Shown piece after piece: positions 9,418 to 22,642 of a stretch of DNA of 64,000 nucleotides. The notes under the pieces are model-generated. The model was not told where the DNA came from, did no database searches, and saw nothing but the letters and a program-made list of their open reading frames with translations. The DNA is from Deinococcus detaillensis (GTDB lineage: Bacteria; Deinococcota; Deinococci; Deinococcales; Deinococcaceae), in contig NZ_VKDB01000016.1 of the NCBI RefSeq assembly GCF_007280555.1, forward strand, positions 25,938-89,937, in the 5' to 3' direction. The position numbers were made by a program, and so were the translations under genes. The number at the start of each line of letters is the position of its first letter. Positions within the stretch are counted from its first letter, which is position 1.

Positions 9418-10763
9418 GGCGCTCGGCGGCTCGGCGCGGAATACAGCACGCGGCTTCCGGCTTTGAGATCGGGGTCTGGGGTGTCCACGATCAGGTCGCC
9501 CGCTTTGAGGCCCGTCACGGCGGCGAGGTTGGCGTTGCGGTCTTGCTGGGTGACGGTCACAGGCTGGGCGGTGCCGACGAGTTGAGCGCCTTTGGGTGTG
9601 CCGGGCGTGACTCTAAAGACTTTGAGGGTGTTGCCCTCTCCCTCCAAGGTGGCTTCAATCGGCACCGTCACGGCGTCTTGAATGCGGCGCACGGTCACGA
9701 CTGCCGTGCCGGTAAAGCCCGGTTTAACTTTGCTCACACCCAATTTACTGACATCGGGCAGCCGGATTTTAACCACCACGCTGGCCGCGTTGCCGCTGGC
9801 GTCGGCGGTGGGGTCTATTCGGGCCACCGTACCGCTAAAGGTCTGGTTGGGCAGCGCGTCGAACGTTACCACAGCAGGCTGGCCGCTTTTTAAATCGGGA
9901 GCACGAGTTTCGTCAAAAGGCACTTGCAAGTAAAGCTGGGCCGGATCGGTGATCACCACAGCAGGGCTGGCGGTGGCGTTGCCCGCTGTGATGCCCACCG
10001 CACTGACCACTCCGCCCGCCGGAGCCTTGAGTTCGGCGTCCATCAGCGCGGCCCCGGCATTGGCCAGCCGCACGCGGGCGCTTTCTAGGGCTGAACGCGA
10101 CTGGGCTACGCTGGCGGCACTGCTCTGGGGACTGCGGTTTTGGGCGTACCGCAAATCCGCGTCGGCTTGGTCACGCTTGCGGGCAGCGTCGTCGCGGCTG
10201 GCCTGCGCCGCTTGCAAATCCTGAGCGCTGACGGCTCCCAGCGCTTGCAATTTGGTTTGACTTGCCAGAGTGGTCTCGGCGGTTCTCAGCGCCGCCTCAG
10301 CGCTCGCCCGCGTCAACTGAGCGTTGATGAGGTTGCGGCTGTTGTCTTGGGCAGCGTCGCTGGCAGCAGCCTCGGCGCGGGCGACATCAGACTGCGCCGC
10401 GTCAAAAGCGGCCTGAGCGCTGGCAAGGTCGCGGATTTGGGCGGCGGTGTCCAGCTTGGCCAGCACCTGCCCCACCTGCACGGTGTCGCCCACTTTGACG
10501 TTGACCTGCGCCACGTTGCCGTTCACGGCAAAGTTGACGCTGCGGGCCACTTCGGCTTTGGCACTGCCGGTGCCGCTGACGGTGCGGGTAAAAATCTGGG
10601 TGGTGGCCGCCACCACATTGACCGGCAGTCCGGTAGGGCCGCTGGGCCGCAAGAAGGCAAACGCGGTGATCCCGACGCTGATAACCACCAGCGCGGGCAA
10701 CCAAAAGCGGCGCACGAAGCCGGGGCGGCGCTTTGGATTACCGGCAGATGTGGGGGTGGTCAT
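9414..10763 (-). CDS. efflux RND/ABC periplasmic adaptor subunit (MacA/HlyD-like)
   Basis: A 449-residue membrane-fusion protein. The short cytoplasmic N-terminus is followed by one transmembrane helix (about residues 15-35) and a biotinyl-lipoyl half (VGDTVQVGQVLAKLD). A long Ala/Gln-rich coiled-coil hairpin follows, then the second lipoyl half (LKAPAGGVVSAVGI) and a beta-barrel domain. I chose ATG at 10763 because GAGGAG lies 7 nt upstream; a more distal start adds 11 residues without a ribosome site. It is the first gene of the three-gene operon. Confidence 0.93.
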
Positions 10764-10908
10764 GGGGTGACTCCTCGCTGAACGCTCATGCCTCAAGAAC
10801 TATCACGCGGCGGCAGGGTGGCGCGACTTACTTTTGGTGGAGGCTGGCTTTCTGTAGAGGTCAGCTTTCGGTGGACGTCGGGAAAGAAACGCCGTGGATC
10901 ACAGACGC

Positions 10909-11637
10909 TCAGCCTGCCACCAAGCTGGTCACGGCTTTTGAAACCAGGTAGCTGGCCAACACCAAAACCGCCAGCAGCGCCGCCGGAAACAGCACGCCGC
11001 GCCAGGCTTTGGTTTGGTTGCCGGTCAGTACCCGGAAGCCGATGAAGGCGAGGATAAATTGCCACAGGTAAATGGCGTAACCGACATAAGTGCTGATCTT
11101 GCTGATGACCAGGCCGTTAAAGGAGGCCTGCAAAGCTTGGGTATACGGCTGCAAGGCTTTTTGCAGCTCCAATCCGGTCAGGCCCGTCAAGTTGGGCGCA
11201 GCGACAGTGATTTCCGGCGCAAAAAGAGCGCCCAGCGGCAGCAAGAGAATCGCCCAAATCAGCGAAGGAAAAAAGACCGCTCCGTACACTTCGGCGGCGC
11301 GTCCTTCCTTGCCTGCGCCCAGCGTGCCCAGACCCCACAACAACAACCACAGCAGCACACTGATAAAGGTGGTGGCAAAGGCCGCCGCGCCGTAGCTGAA
11401 CAGCGGTGAAATGGCCAGGCCGCCAGACAGGGCGCTGGACTGGGCCGACAGTAAATGACGGGCCAGCACTGTGGTCGAAATTCCGCCGACCAGGGTGGCC
11501 AGGGCCACCAACCACAGGTAGCGGCTGGGCTTGGCGGGCAGGCGGCCCAGCGCTTCAAAAAAGGCTCTCGGCTGAGTGATCAGGTCGGCGAGGTTGGGCG
11601 CAGGGGCAGGGGCGGCAGACTTGGAAAGATTGGTCAT
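10909..11637 (-). CDS. YIP1 family membrane protein
   Basis: A 242-residue protein. A ~45-residue soluble N-terminus contains LITQPRAFFEALGRLPAKPS, a typical YIP1 entry, and about five hydrophobic helices fill the remainder. Bacterial YIP1-domain proteins are mostly of unknown function. The ATG at 11637 was chosen because it begins a normal YIP1 N-terminus and has an AAAGG sequence upstream; the longer frame is not needed. It lies downstream of a CPBP protease gene on the same strand and may be co-transcribed with it. Confidence 0.8.
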   Translation of the reverse strand: MTNLSKSAAPAPAPNLADLITQPRAFFEALGRLPAKPSRYLWLVALATLVGGISTTVLARHLLSAQSSALSGGLAISPLFSYGAAAFATTFISVLLWLLLWGLGTLGAGKEGRAAEVYGAVFFPSLIWAILLLPLGALFAPEITVAAPNLTGLTGLELQKALQPYTQALQASFNGLVISKISTYVGYAIYLWQFILAFIGFRVLTGNQTKAWRGVLFPAALLAVLVLASYLVSKAVTSLVAG

Positions 11638-11732
11638 CAGCAGTTGGCCTTTTTGGAGAGGGTGAAAGTCACAGGGAGCACTTGAATCTTGATACGTGAC
11701 CATGCGGCGGCGAGTTGCCAAGCCGGTGCGGG

Positions 11733-12737
11733 TTATAGCCCTTTAGGATTTAGTTGCGGGAAAAAGATCGGTACCGTCGCCAACACCACCACTGCCACCA
11801 CCAAAACCACCAAGACCAGAGTGCTGACGGTCCAGACGGGCCAACTCGGAAAGCGCAGGGCAGGCGCGGGTGAGGTACGGGGCGTGAGCCACAGTGTGCC
11901 CACCACCAGCGCCGCCACGCCGATCAATAAAGCGGCCAGACCCAAACTCAGCGGTATGGTGGTGCTGGCGAGGTCTCCGGTCAGGGCGTTCATGTCGCGC
12001 CCCTGCAATAGTGCGCCGAGACCGACGGCCAGCGCGTTGTTGAGGATGTGCACGCCGACGCTCGTCCACAGTGAGCCGCTGTACTGCACGCTGCGGGCCA
12101 GCAGCCACGCCAGCGGCAAAATAGCGATGACCTGAGCGGGCGCACCATGCGCGAAGCCGAACAGCAAGCTGGAAACGACGGCAGCGAAGACTGGCCCACG
12201 TACCCATTCCAAGCCGCGCAGCAACAGCCCCCGGAAAGCGATTTCCTCGGCCACCGGAATCAGAAAGCCCGCCACCAGCAGCAGCACCCACACGTCGTAG
12301 CCTTTAGAGGCGAACTCCGGCACGGTCTGAGCGCCCTGCGGCCAGAGACTGAGCACGAACAGCAAGAAGGCCCGCGAGGCGACGAAGCCCAGCCCGAACG
12401 CGCCGAACATCACACCCCAGTTGGGCCTGGTGCGCCAACGTGAATCTTGGAAGAGGGCCAGTGCGGTGCGGCGCATAGTCAGGCCGAACACGATGACGGT
12501 GCTGAGAAAAGCCAGCAGCAGAGACACACCCAGCGGCAAGTGGAACACGCGTGTGGCCAGCGCCGAGATCAGGTTTTGCATTCCCAGCACGATCAGCGCC
12601 GCCCAAGCGCCTTCAGCGGGGGTGATGGGAGGCTGGCCCGGCTTCAACTCGGCAGGCAGCGGCGCGACTTCGCCAGCAAACAATTCGGAAACCGGATGCA
12701 GATCAGGGGAGGTTTTGTAGGGCGGCAGATCAGCCAT
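11733..12737 (-). CDS. CPBP family intramembrane glutamic endopeptidase
   Basis: A 334-residue membrane protease of the CAAX/CPBP (Abi) family, with about eight helices. The catalytic motif AEEIAFRGLLLRG lies near residue 160, followed by FGFAHG and HILNNALA, which supply the metal/active-site residues of this family. A Pro-rich cytoplasmic N-terminus precedes the first helix. TAACCT lies 6 nt before the ATG, suggesting a leaderless mRNA. The substrate cannot be inferred. Bacterial members act in protein maturation or immunity to bacteriocins. Confidence 0.9.
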   Translation of the reverse strand: MADLPPYKTSPDLHPVSELFAGEVAPLPAELKPGQPPITPAEGAWAALIVLGMQNLISALATRVFHLPLGVSLLLAFLSTVIVFGLTMRRTALALFQDSRWRTRPNWGVMFGAFGLGFVASRAFLLFVLSLWPQGAQTVPEFASKGYDVWVLLLVAGFLIPVAEEIAFRGLLLRGLEWVRGPVFAAVVSSLLFGFAHGAPAQVIAILPLAWLLARSVQYSGSLWTSVGVHILNNALAVGLGALLQGRDMNALTGDLASTTIPLSLGLAALLIGVAALVVGTLWLTPRTSPAPALRFPSWPVWTVSTLVLVVLVVAVVVLATVPIFFPQLNPKGL

Positions 12738-12764
12738 GCCGTTAGGTTAGCGCCCGCCTTCCCC

Positions 12765-13799
12765 CTAAGCGGTGAGTACCCTTACCGCCCGCTCCAGCAT
12801 TTCATCGGTGATTTGGTAGTGCAGCACAAAACGCACGCTGTCGATGTCGAGGGCGCTGGCGAGTAGACCCTGCTCGGCCCAGCGCTCCACTTTGCTTTGG
12901 GCGTCGGGAATGGTGGCGTAGATGATGTTGGTCTGCACCGCCGCCAGGTTCACGGCGTAGCCTGCATTGACCAGCGCTTCGGCCAATTTGCGGGTGCGGG
13001 CGTGGTCGGCGGCTAAGCGGGCGGGGCCGTCGCGCAGGGCCATCAGACCCGCCGCCGCCAGGATTCCGGCCTGACGCATGCCGCCGCCTAGCATCTTGCG
13101 GTAGCGGTGCGCCCGCACCAAGTCGGCTTTTGTTCCGGCCAGTACGCTGCCCACCGGAGCGCCCAGCCCTTTGCTCAGGCACAAAGAGACGCTGTCAAAG
13201 GGTGCGGCGACCTCGGCCAAACTCACGCCCAGCGCCGCCGCCGCGTTGGCCATGCGTGCGCCGTCGAGGTGCAGCGGCAAGCCTTCTTCGTCAGCCACCG
13301 CCCGGACGGCCCACATCACGTCGACTGGAATGACGGTGCCGCCCATTTTGTTGTGGGTATTTTCCAAGCTGATCAGGCCCGTCGGCGATTGGTGAATGCT
13401 ATGGCGCACCGCGCGGCGAACTTGCTGCGGGTCAGGAATGCCCAGTGGCGCAGGCACAAAACGCGGCACCACTCCCGAAAAGGCCGCCATCATGCCGAGT
13501 TCCCATTCGTAGATGTGCGAGCCCTCGGCGCAGATGACTTCCTGGCCGCGCGAGGTGTGCATGGCAATGGCGGCCTGATTGGTCATGCTGCCCGAGGGCA
13601 TAAACAGCGCCGCTTCCTTGCCGAGCAGCCGGGCCACCTCACTTTGCAGGGTGTTGACGGTGGGGTCTTCGCCGTAGACGTCGTCACCCACCACCGCCTC
13701 GGCCATCGCCAAGCGCATTTCAGGGGTGGGCACGGTGACGGTATCGGAGCGCAGATCGATACGCTGCGTGGGAACAGGCTGAACGTCTTGAAAAGTCAT
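12765..13799 (-). CDS. ltaE: low-specificity L-threonine aldolase
   Basis: A 344-residue PLP enzyme that cleaves L-threonine/allo-threonine to glycine and acetaldehyde. Signatures are [16 protein letters not shown] at the N-terminus, the [12 protein letters not shown] region, [11 protein letters not shown] and the PLP lysine in [13 protein letters not shown]. Length fits the family. A TAGCAT -10 box sits 6 nt before the ATG, so translation is probably leaderless. Its intergenic region is shared with the divergent scoA gene. Confidence 0.93.
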   Translation of the reverse strand: MTFQDVQPVPTQRIDLRSDTVTVPTPEMRLAMAEAVVGDDVYGEDPTVNTLQSEVARLLGKEAALFMPSGSMTNQAAIAMHTSRGQEVICAEGSHIYEWELGMMAAFSGVVPRFVPAPLGIPDPQQVRRAVRHSIHQSPTGLISLENTHNKMGGTVIPVDVMWAVRAVADEEGLPLHLDGARMANAAAALGVSLAEVAAPFDSVSLCLSKGLGAPVGSVLAGTKADLVRAHRYRKMLGGGMRQAGILAAAGLMALRDGPARLAADHARTRKLAEALVNAGYAVNLAAVQTNIIYATIPDAQSKVERWAEQGLLASALDIDSVRFVLHYQITDEMLERAVRVLTA

Positions 13800-13942
13800 G
13801 CCGGAATGCTAGCGCCACAATACCGTATGAGCGCTTTATGGACGTGATTGCCGCACGCCAAACGCCACCTGGGCCGCCCCTCTCCAGATTCCGTACTAAA
13901 GTGGGCCAAGAACTTCAATTCAACTTGCATTTCAGGAGAGCC

Positions 13943-14689
13943 ATGAACAAGGTCTATCCCAGCGCTCAAGCCGCGCTTTCGGACATAGTGCAAAACAATC
14001 AGACGGTGGCGGTGGGCGGTTTCGGGCTGTGCGGCATTCCCGAAGCGCTGATCGCGGCCTTAAGAGACAGCGGCGTGACGGGCCTGACGGCAGTCAGTAA
14101 CAACGCGGGCGTGGACGGCTTCGGGCTGGGGCTGCTGCTGCAAAGCCGCCAGATTCGCAAAATGGTCAGCAGCTATGTGGGCGAGAACAAGGAATTCGAG
14201 CGCCAGTACCTCAGCGGCGAACTGGAGCTGGAATTCACGCCGCAGGGCACCCTGGCCGAGCGGATGCGGGCGGGCGGCGCGGGTATTCCGGCCTTTTACA
14301 CCAAGACGGGCGTGGGCACGCTGGTGGCCGAGGGTAAAGAACTCAAGGACTTTGACGGCCAAATGTACCTGCTGGAGCGCGGCATCGTGGCCGACGTGAG
14401 CTTGGTCAAGGCCTGGAAGGCTGACAGGGCAGGCAACCTGATCTACCGCAAGACCGCCCGCAACTTCAACCCGGTGGTGGCCACCTGCGGGCGCGTCACG
14501 GTGGCGGAAGTCGAAGAGATCGTGGAAATCGGTGAGCTCGACCCCGACGCCATCGACACCCCCGGCATCTATGTTCAGCGGGTGGTGCTGAATGCCGAGC
14601 CGGAAAAGCGCGTCGAGCAGCGCACCGTTCGGGCCGCCGTTGCTACATCGGCCGCGCCCGCGTCTTCCGCCGCTGGCGAGGAGGTTTAA
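13943..14689 (+). CDS. scoA: 3-oxoacid CoA-transferase subunit A
   Basis: Subunit A of a heteromeric CoA transferase that moves CoA between succinyl-CoA and acetoacetate or another 3-oxoacid. It shows [16 protein letters not shown] near the start, [15 protein letters not shown], and the ARNFNP segment typical of ScoA/AtoD-like proteins. AGGAG is 5 nt before the ATG at 13943; the frame extends further upstream, but the family N-terminus MNKVYPSA fits this start. It is followed after 2 nt by subunit B. A ~25-residue Ala/Ser-rich tail is extra. Confidence 0.93.
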   Translation: MNKVYPSAQAALSDIVQNNQTVAVGGFGLCGIPEALIAALRDSGVTGLTAVSNNAGVDGFGLGLLLQSRQIRKMVSSYVGENKEFERQYLSGELELEFTPQGTLAERMRAGGAGIPAFYTKTGVGTLVAEGKELKDFDGQMYLLERGIVADVSLVKAWKADRAGNLIYRKTARNFNPVVATCGRVTVAEVEEIVEIGELDPDAIDTPGIYVQRVVLNAEPEKRVEQRTVRAAVATSAAPASSAAGEEV

Positions 14690-14691
14690 AC

Positions 14692-15321
<630 letters not shown>

Positions 15322-15322
15322 A

Positions 15323-15366
15323 CAACACCGCCCGAATCTCATCTTGATTCGGGCGGCGTTGCTTTT
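15323..15366 (+). terminator. terminator of scoAB
   Basis: A perfect 16-bp stem (15323-15338 with 15346-15361) is followed by CTTTT. It starts 2 nt after the scoB stop. Confidence 0.9.
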
Positions 15367-15385
15367 ACTCATTACTGCTCAAGTT

Positions 15386-16099
15386 TTACTTGCCACCTGT
15401 CATCTCCACCTGAATTTCCACGCTTTGGATGCTGTCTGGCTTGATGGCAGAGTCGGGCTTTTGCGGGTCGATCTTTTGCAGGGCGTCCACCACTTTTTGC
15501 CCGTCCACGACTTTGCCGAACACGGTGTATTGCCCGTTGAGGAAGGTCGCAGGGGCCAGCGTGATAAAGAACTGGCTGCCCTGCGAGGACAGGCTCTGCG
15601 AGCGGGCCATACCCAATACGCCCGCCGCATCGAACTTCAGCGCGTCGTCAAGTTCCACGTAATAGCCGTACCCAGGGCCACCCGCACCCGTGCCGGTGGG
15701 GTCGCCGCCCTGCGCCATAAAGCCGTCGAGGACGCGGTGAAAGGGGTTGCCGTCGTAGTAATGATTGAGCGCCAGAAACACGAAACTATTGACCGCTTTG
15801 GGCGCTTGCTGAGCGTAAAATTCCAATGTCACGTCGCCCTTGGTGGTCTTGAGAACGGCGCGGTAAGTTTTAGCCGGATCAATGACCCATTGGGGCTTGT
15901 CAAATTTCAGCACGGGTTTGTCGGATAAGGGCGTAACCGGCACCCAAGCGGCGTGGGCTGAACCCACCGCCAACAAGCCTGCCGTGAGCAGAGCGGCTTT
16001 GCTGACTTTGCGGCGTGGCTGGTTGGTGCGCAGTTGGACAGAGGAATCGGAAGTCATCAGGCGGGGGGCCAAGCCGATCAGGGTGAGAAATGGGCGCAT
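15386..16099 (-). CDS. peptidyl-prolyl cis-trans isomerase, cyclophilin type (exported)
   Basis: A cyclophilin that catalyses proline isomerisation during protein folding. The domain shows FYAQQAPKAVNSFVFLA, FHRVLDGFMAQGGDPTGTG, SQGSQFFITL, LNGQYTVFGKV, and a helix-rich basic stretch before a hydrophobic segment ending AHA, so it is probably exported to the periplasm. Two starts are possible. ATG at 16099 (237 residues) has TACCCT 6 nt upstream, a leaderless layout, and ATG at 16057 gives a cleaner signal peptide. I prefer 16099 on promoter evidence. Confidence 0.88.
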   Translation of the reverse strand: MRPFLTLIGLAPRLMTSDSSVQLRTNQPRRKVSKAALLTAGLLAVGSAHAAWVPVTPLSDKPVLKFDKPQWVIDPAKTYRAVLKTTKGDVTLEFYAQQAPKAVNSFVFLALNHYYDGNPFHRVLDGFMAQGGDPTGTGAGGPGYGYYVELDDALKFDAAGVLGMARSQSLSSQGSQFFITLAPATFLNGQYTVFGKVVDGQKVVDALQKIDPQKPDSAIKPDSIQSVEIQVEMTGGK

Positions 16100-16232
16100 G
16101 GCGTTAGGGTAGCAAGCGGGCCGCGTCAGCGGATTGGAGAATGCTGGGGCGTGACAGGGACTCGGGTTGAATCGGTGCCCTCCCATCCCCGCTCATCTCA
16201 CCCACCCGCTCAGGCGGCATGATAAGCGCCTT

Positions 16233-16991
16233 ATGCGCCGCGTTTTCTGTTTTTTGATCCTCACCCTCAGCGCCTGTGCGCCCAGCCACGCGCTTGAAGT
16301 CAGCCAGACCGTCTGGGGCGGCGCGAGTTACACCGTCACCACGCTTGACCTGAGCCGCGACACCTTGCGCCTCTACTGGCAAAACCCGGGCACCAAACAG
16401 CCGTTTTTGCGCTTTCAGACGCTCCGCACTTTTCTGGCGGGGCGCGGCGAGAAGGTCTTGTTTGCGACCAACAGCGGCATTTACACCCCCGAATATGCTC
16501 CGCTGGGCCTGCACATCGAGGGCGGCCAGACGCTCCGGCGGCTCAACAATGCCCGCAGCAGCGCAGGCGGCGGCAATTTTGCGCTCAGGCCCAACGGCGT
16601 GTTTTGGATAAGAGGCCAGCAAGCCGGCGTCACGGAAACGGACGCTTACGCTGCCAGCACCCTAGCGCCGGATTACGCCACCCAGAGTGGCCCCCTGCTG
16701 GTCATCGGCGGCAAACTCCATCCCGAATTCAACGCCCGCAGCACCAGTTTCAAACTCCGCAGCGGCGTGGGCGTCTGCAAGAGCGGCCCAAACGGAATCA
16801 GCACGGTCAAGTTTGCCATCAGCGCCGCGCCGGTCAACTTTTATACCTTCGCCACCTTCTTCCGCGACGCTTTGGGCTGCCCCGACGCGCTGTATCTGGA
16901 CGGCTCGATCAGCGCGGTGTACACGCCCCAACTGGGCGACGGGCAGTTTGTCAATTACGCGGGCATCTGGGCCGTGACCCAGCAGCGCTGA
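16233..16991 (+). CDS. phosphodiester glycosidase family protein (NAGPA/DUF2233)
   Basis: A 252-residue exported protein. The N-terminus MRRVFCFLILTLSAC carries a lipobox-like LSAC, so it may be a lipoprotein. The body resembles the phosphodiester glycosidase domain: FATNSGIYTPEYAPLGLHIEGG, GGNFALRPNGVF, QSGPLLVIGGKLHP, LYLDGSISAVYTP. Enzymes of this family remove sugar caps from phosphodiester-linked glycans, and in bacteria related proteins act on cell-wall polymers. The substrate here is unknown. It lies 48 nt before the Ppx/GppA gene but that gene has its own -10 box. Confidence 0.85.
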   Translation: MRRVFCFLILTLSACAPSHALEVSQTVWGGASYTVTTLDLSRDTLRLYWQNPGTKQPFLRFQTLRTFLAGRGEKVLFATNSGIYTPEYAPLGLHIEGGQTLRRLNNARSSAGGGNFALRPNGVFWIRGQQAGVTETDAYAASTLAPDYATQSGPLLVIGGKLHPEFNARSTSFKLRSGVGVCKSGPNGISTVKFAISAAPVNFYTFATFFRDALGCPDALYLDGSISAVYTPQLGDGQFVNYAGIWAVTQQR

Positions 16992-17027
16992 GAAAACGGG
17001 CGTGCTGAGCGCAGAGCGACCAACCGG

Positions 17028-17033
17028 TATGCT
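17028..17033 (+). promoter_or_regulatory. -10 box, leaderless Ppx/GppA gene
   Basis: TATGCT ends 6 nt before the ATG. No convincing -35 is visible. Confidence 0.55.
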
Positions 17034-17039
17034 GAGTTC

Positions 17040-18560
17040 ATGCGCGTTGCCGTTGCCGATATTGGAACCAATTCCTGTCACCTCTTGATTGCTGAAGCGC
17101 GGGGCAGCAGTTATCAAGTGCTCGACACCCTCAAAGAGCGCACTCGGCTGGGCGCGTGCTTGGATGAGCAGCGCAACATTACCCCCGAAGGTGAGCGGCG
17201 GCTGACCGAAGCCCTCAAGCAGTTTCAAGAACTCGCCCACGCCGCGCAGGTCTCCGAGGTGCGGGCCTACGCCACCAGCGCCATGCGTGAAGCGCCCAAC
17301 GGCAAGGAGGTGGCCGCGCGGGTCAGTGAAGCCTCCGGCGTTTATCCGGTGATGATCAGCGGCGAGCGCGAAGCTCAACTGACTTATCTGGGCGCGGCCC
17401 ACAGCGTCGAGTTTGGAGCCGACAACCTGCTGCTGGATTTGGGCGGCGGCAGCTTGGAACTGGCACGCGGCGGCCCCGAGCAGCCGGATCACGTCATCAG
17501 TTTGCCGCTGGGCAGCGTACGGCTGCACCTGACGCATCTGCAAAAAGAGCCGCCCGGCCCCCGCGCCGTCAAAGCCTTGCAGCAGCTCGTGACAAAAGCG
17601 CTTGAGCCGCACTTAAGCACCTTCCGGGTCGGCAGCGCCACCCGCGTTTTCGGCTCCAGCGGCACCTTCGAAGCGGTGGGCGCGGCGATTGCCCAGCGCC
17701 GGGGCGTCTTGGGCGTTACCGAAATCAGCGTGGGCGGCTTTTCGTTTGAAGTCTCGGCGCTGAGCGACTTGGTGCGCGACCTTCAAAAACTGACTCCAGC
17801 CGGACGCATCAGAGCGGGCATCGATCCGCGCCGCGCCGACATTATCGTGGCGGGAGCGGCCATTTTGGAAGCGGCCCTCAGAGCGGTGGGAGCCGAGCGG
17901 GCCACCGTCAGCGAGGGAGCGATGCGCGAGGGAATGGTCATCGAGGAACTGGCCGCCCAGACCCACTGGGAAAGTGGCCTGAGCGCCCGCCAGCGCAGCG
18001 CCGCCGCCTTGGCCGAGCGCTTCATGGTCAGCTTGCCGCACGCCCGACAGGTCACCGCGCTGGCCCAAGACCTGCTCTCACGCCTCCAGCGGCGGGGTGA
18101 GTCTTTTCCCGAAGAAGCGCCCAGCTTGCTCAGCGCCGCCGCTTTTTTGCACGAAATCGGCCAAAGCGTTTCGCAGAGCAGTCACCACAAGCACAGCGCC
18201 TACCTGATTCGGCACGCAGGCCTGCGCGGTTTTGACCCCCGCCAACTCGAACTGATTGCCCAAATTGCCCGTTACCACCGCAAAAGTGCGCCCAAGTCCA
18301 GCCACACCGAATTTCAAGCCCTCAGCAGCGTTGACCGCGAAGGAGTGGCCAAGTTGACGGCCATCTTGCGGGTGGCCGACGGCCTAGACCGCACCCACAG
18401 CAGCCAAAGCCAGATCGTGGATTTGCACCGGGAAGGCGGCAGCTGGGTTCTCACGGTGGCGGGCGTTACCGCGCTGGATTTGGCCGGAGCGCAGGACAAA
18501 AGTGATGTATGGCGGCAGGTGTACGGCGAGCTGAAGGTGGAGGCGGCGCAGGGAAGCTGA
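17040..18560 (+). CDS. Ppx/GppA phosphatase family protein with HD domain
   Basis: A 506-residue exopolyphosphatase/guanosine pentaphosphate phosphatase. The ASKHA-fold ATPase-like domain shows VADIGTNSCHLLIAE, TSAMREAPNG, ISGEREAQLTYLGA and LLDLGGGSLEL. The second half is an HD-type helical domain with FLHEIGQSVSQSSHHKHSAY. It would hydrolyse polyphosphate and/or pppGpp in the cytoplasm. TATGCT lies 6 nt before the ATG, indicating a leaderless mRNA. Which of the two substrates dominates cannot be decided here. Confidence 0.93.
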   Translation: MRVAVADIGTNSCHLLIAEARGSSYQVLDTLKERTRLGACLDEQRNITPEGERRLTEALKQFQELAHAAQVSEVRAYATSAMREAPNGKEVAARVSEASGVYPVMISGEREAQLTYLGAAHSVEFGADNLLLDLGGGSLELARGGPEQPDHVISLPLGSVRLHLTHLQKEPPGPRAVKALQQLVTKALEPHLSTFRVGSATRVFGSSGTFEAVGAAIAQRRGVLGVTEISVGGFSFEVSALSDLVRDLQKLTPAGRIRAGIDPRRADIIVAGAAILEAALRAVGAERATVSEGAMREGMVIEELAAQTHWESGLSARQRSAAALAERFMVSLPHARQVTALAQDLLSRLQRRGESFPEEAPSLLSAAAFLHEIGQSVSQSSHHKHSAYLIRHAGLRGFDPRQLELIAQIARYHRKSAPKSSHTEFQALSSVDREGVAKLTAILRVADGLDRTHSSQSQIVDLHREGGSWVLTVAGVTALDLAGAQDKSDVWRQVYGELKVEAAQGS

Positions 18561-18650
18561 GCGCACTGAGCAGCGCTGCGTCCCTGCAAGGCTTGTATTT
18601 TGCCCGCGCCTCCGCTAAAGTCTTGAAGCCTGCTGCGTGCGGGTGAGTAA

Positions 18651-18727
<77 letters not shown>

Positions 18728-18735
18728 AGACCAGG

Positions 18736-18762
18736 AACCCTGTCTGAGACGGGGTTTTTTTT
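18736..18762 (+). terminator. terminator of the tRNA
   Basis: A 9-bp stem (AACCCTGTC with GACGGGGTT, one G-T pair) with loop TGA is followed by eight T residues. It lies 8 nt after the CCA end, so the tRNA is a single-gene transcript. Confidence 0.92.
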
Positions 18763-18887
18763 GTATCTCGCGAAAAATTGTACTCGGTACAGCCAACTGT
18801 GATCGTTCGCTCTCCAGACCCATCTGAAGCCGCCTGTCAAAGCGGCGTTCATGGTAGATAACCAAGCGCCTTGTCTCAAAGAGGCAG

Positions 18888-18893
18888 TAAACT
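18888..18893 (+). promoter_or_regulatory. -10 box, leaderless tkt
   Basis: TAAACT ends 7 nt before the tkt ATG at 18901, the spacing seen for most leaderless candidates in this window. Confidence 0.55.
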
Positions 18894-18900
18894 GAGCGGC

Positions 18901-20877
<1,977 letters not shown>

Positions 20878-20890
20878 ATTCAGCCGCCCC

Positions 20891-20930
20891 AACAAAAAAG
20901 CCGCCCCACATTGGAGGCGGCTTTTTTGTT
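20891..20930. terminator. bidirectional terminator between tkt and ilvA
   Basis: A perfect 15-bp inverted repeat (20891-20905, 20916-20930) has A-rich and T-rich ends on opposite sides, so it can stop transcripts of both convergent genes. Confidence 0.93.
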
Positions 20931-20935
20931 GAGTT

Positions 20936-22483
<1,548 letters not shown>

Positions 22484-22510
22484 AGAAGCTCCTTTGGAAG
22501 TTGGACAGAC

Positions 22511-22601
22511 AAAAAAAGCCCCCAACACGAAGTTAGGGGTCACGGTAGGCGCGAACAAGCCGCCCGGTTTACCCGGTGGTGAGAATAATTCGCGCCTGCA
22601 T
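22511..22601 (-). promoter_or_regulatory. ilvA leader: probable ribosome-mediated attenuator
   Basis: Reading leftwards, the leader holds a 10-codon ORF (22569-22601). A perfect 8-nt complementarity joins GGCGCGAA inside that ORF (22589-22596) to TTCGCGCC (22548-22555). An intrinsic terminator then follows: an 8-bp stem, 22532-22539 with 22519-22526, a UUCGU loop and seven U. The ilvA ribosome site lies just beyond it. This order is that of a classic attenuator. The antiterminator partner is not obvious by eye. Confidence 0.75.
22569..22601 (-). CDS. ilvA leader peptide (10 aa)
   Basis: A short ORF encoding MQARIILTTG. Five of its ten codons are Ile, Ile, Leu, Thr, Thr: the end products and substrate around threonine deaminase. 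TAGACT sits 7 nt before its ATG, so the peptide would be translated from the very 5' end of the mRNA without a Shine-Dalgarno. Its stop lies 30 nt before the attenuator stem. Confidence 0.75.
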   Translation of the reverse strand: MQARIILTTG

Positions 22602-22608
22602 GTTGAAC

Positions 22609-22614
22609 AGTCTA
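22609..22614 (-). promoter_or_regulatory. -10 box of ilvA leader
   Basis: TAGACT on the minus strand, 7 nt before the leader peptide ATG. Confidence 0.55.
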
Positions 22615-22642
22615 CGCTTTAAGCGCAAATGGGGGGAAGGGG

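Noticed and set aside
22484..22620. T-box riboswitch before ilvA
   Set aside because: No T-box sequence or specifier-loop arrangement; the short ORF with Ile/Leu/Thr codons explains the region better.
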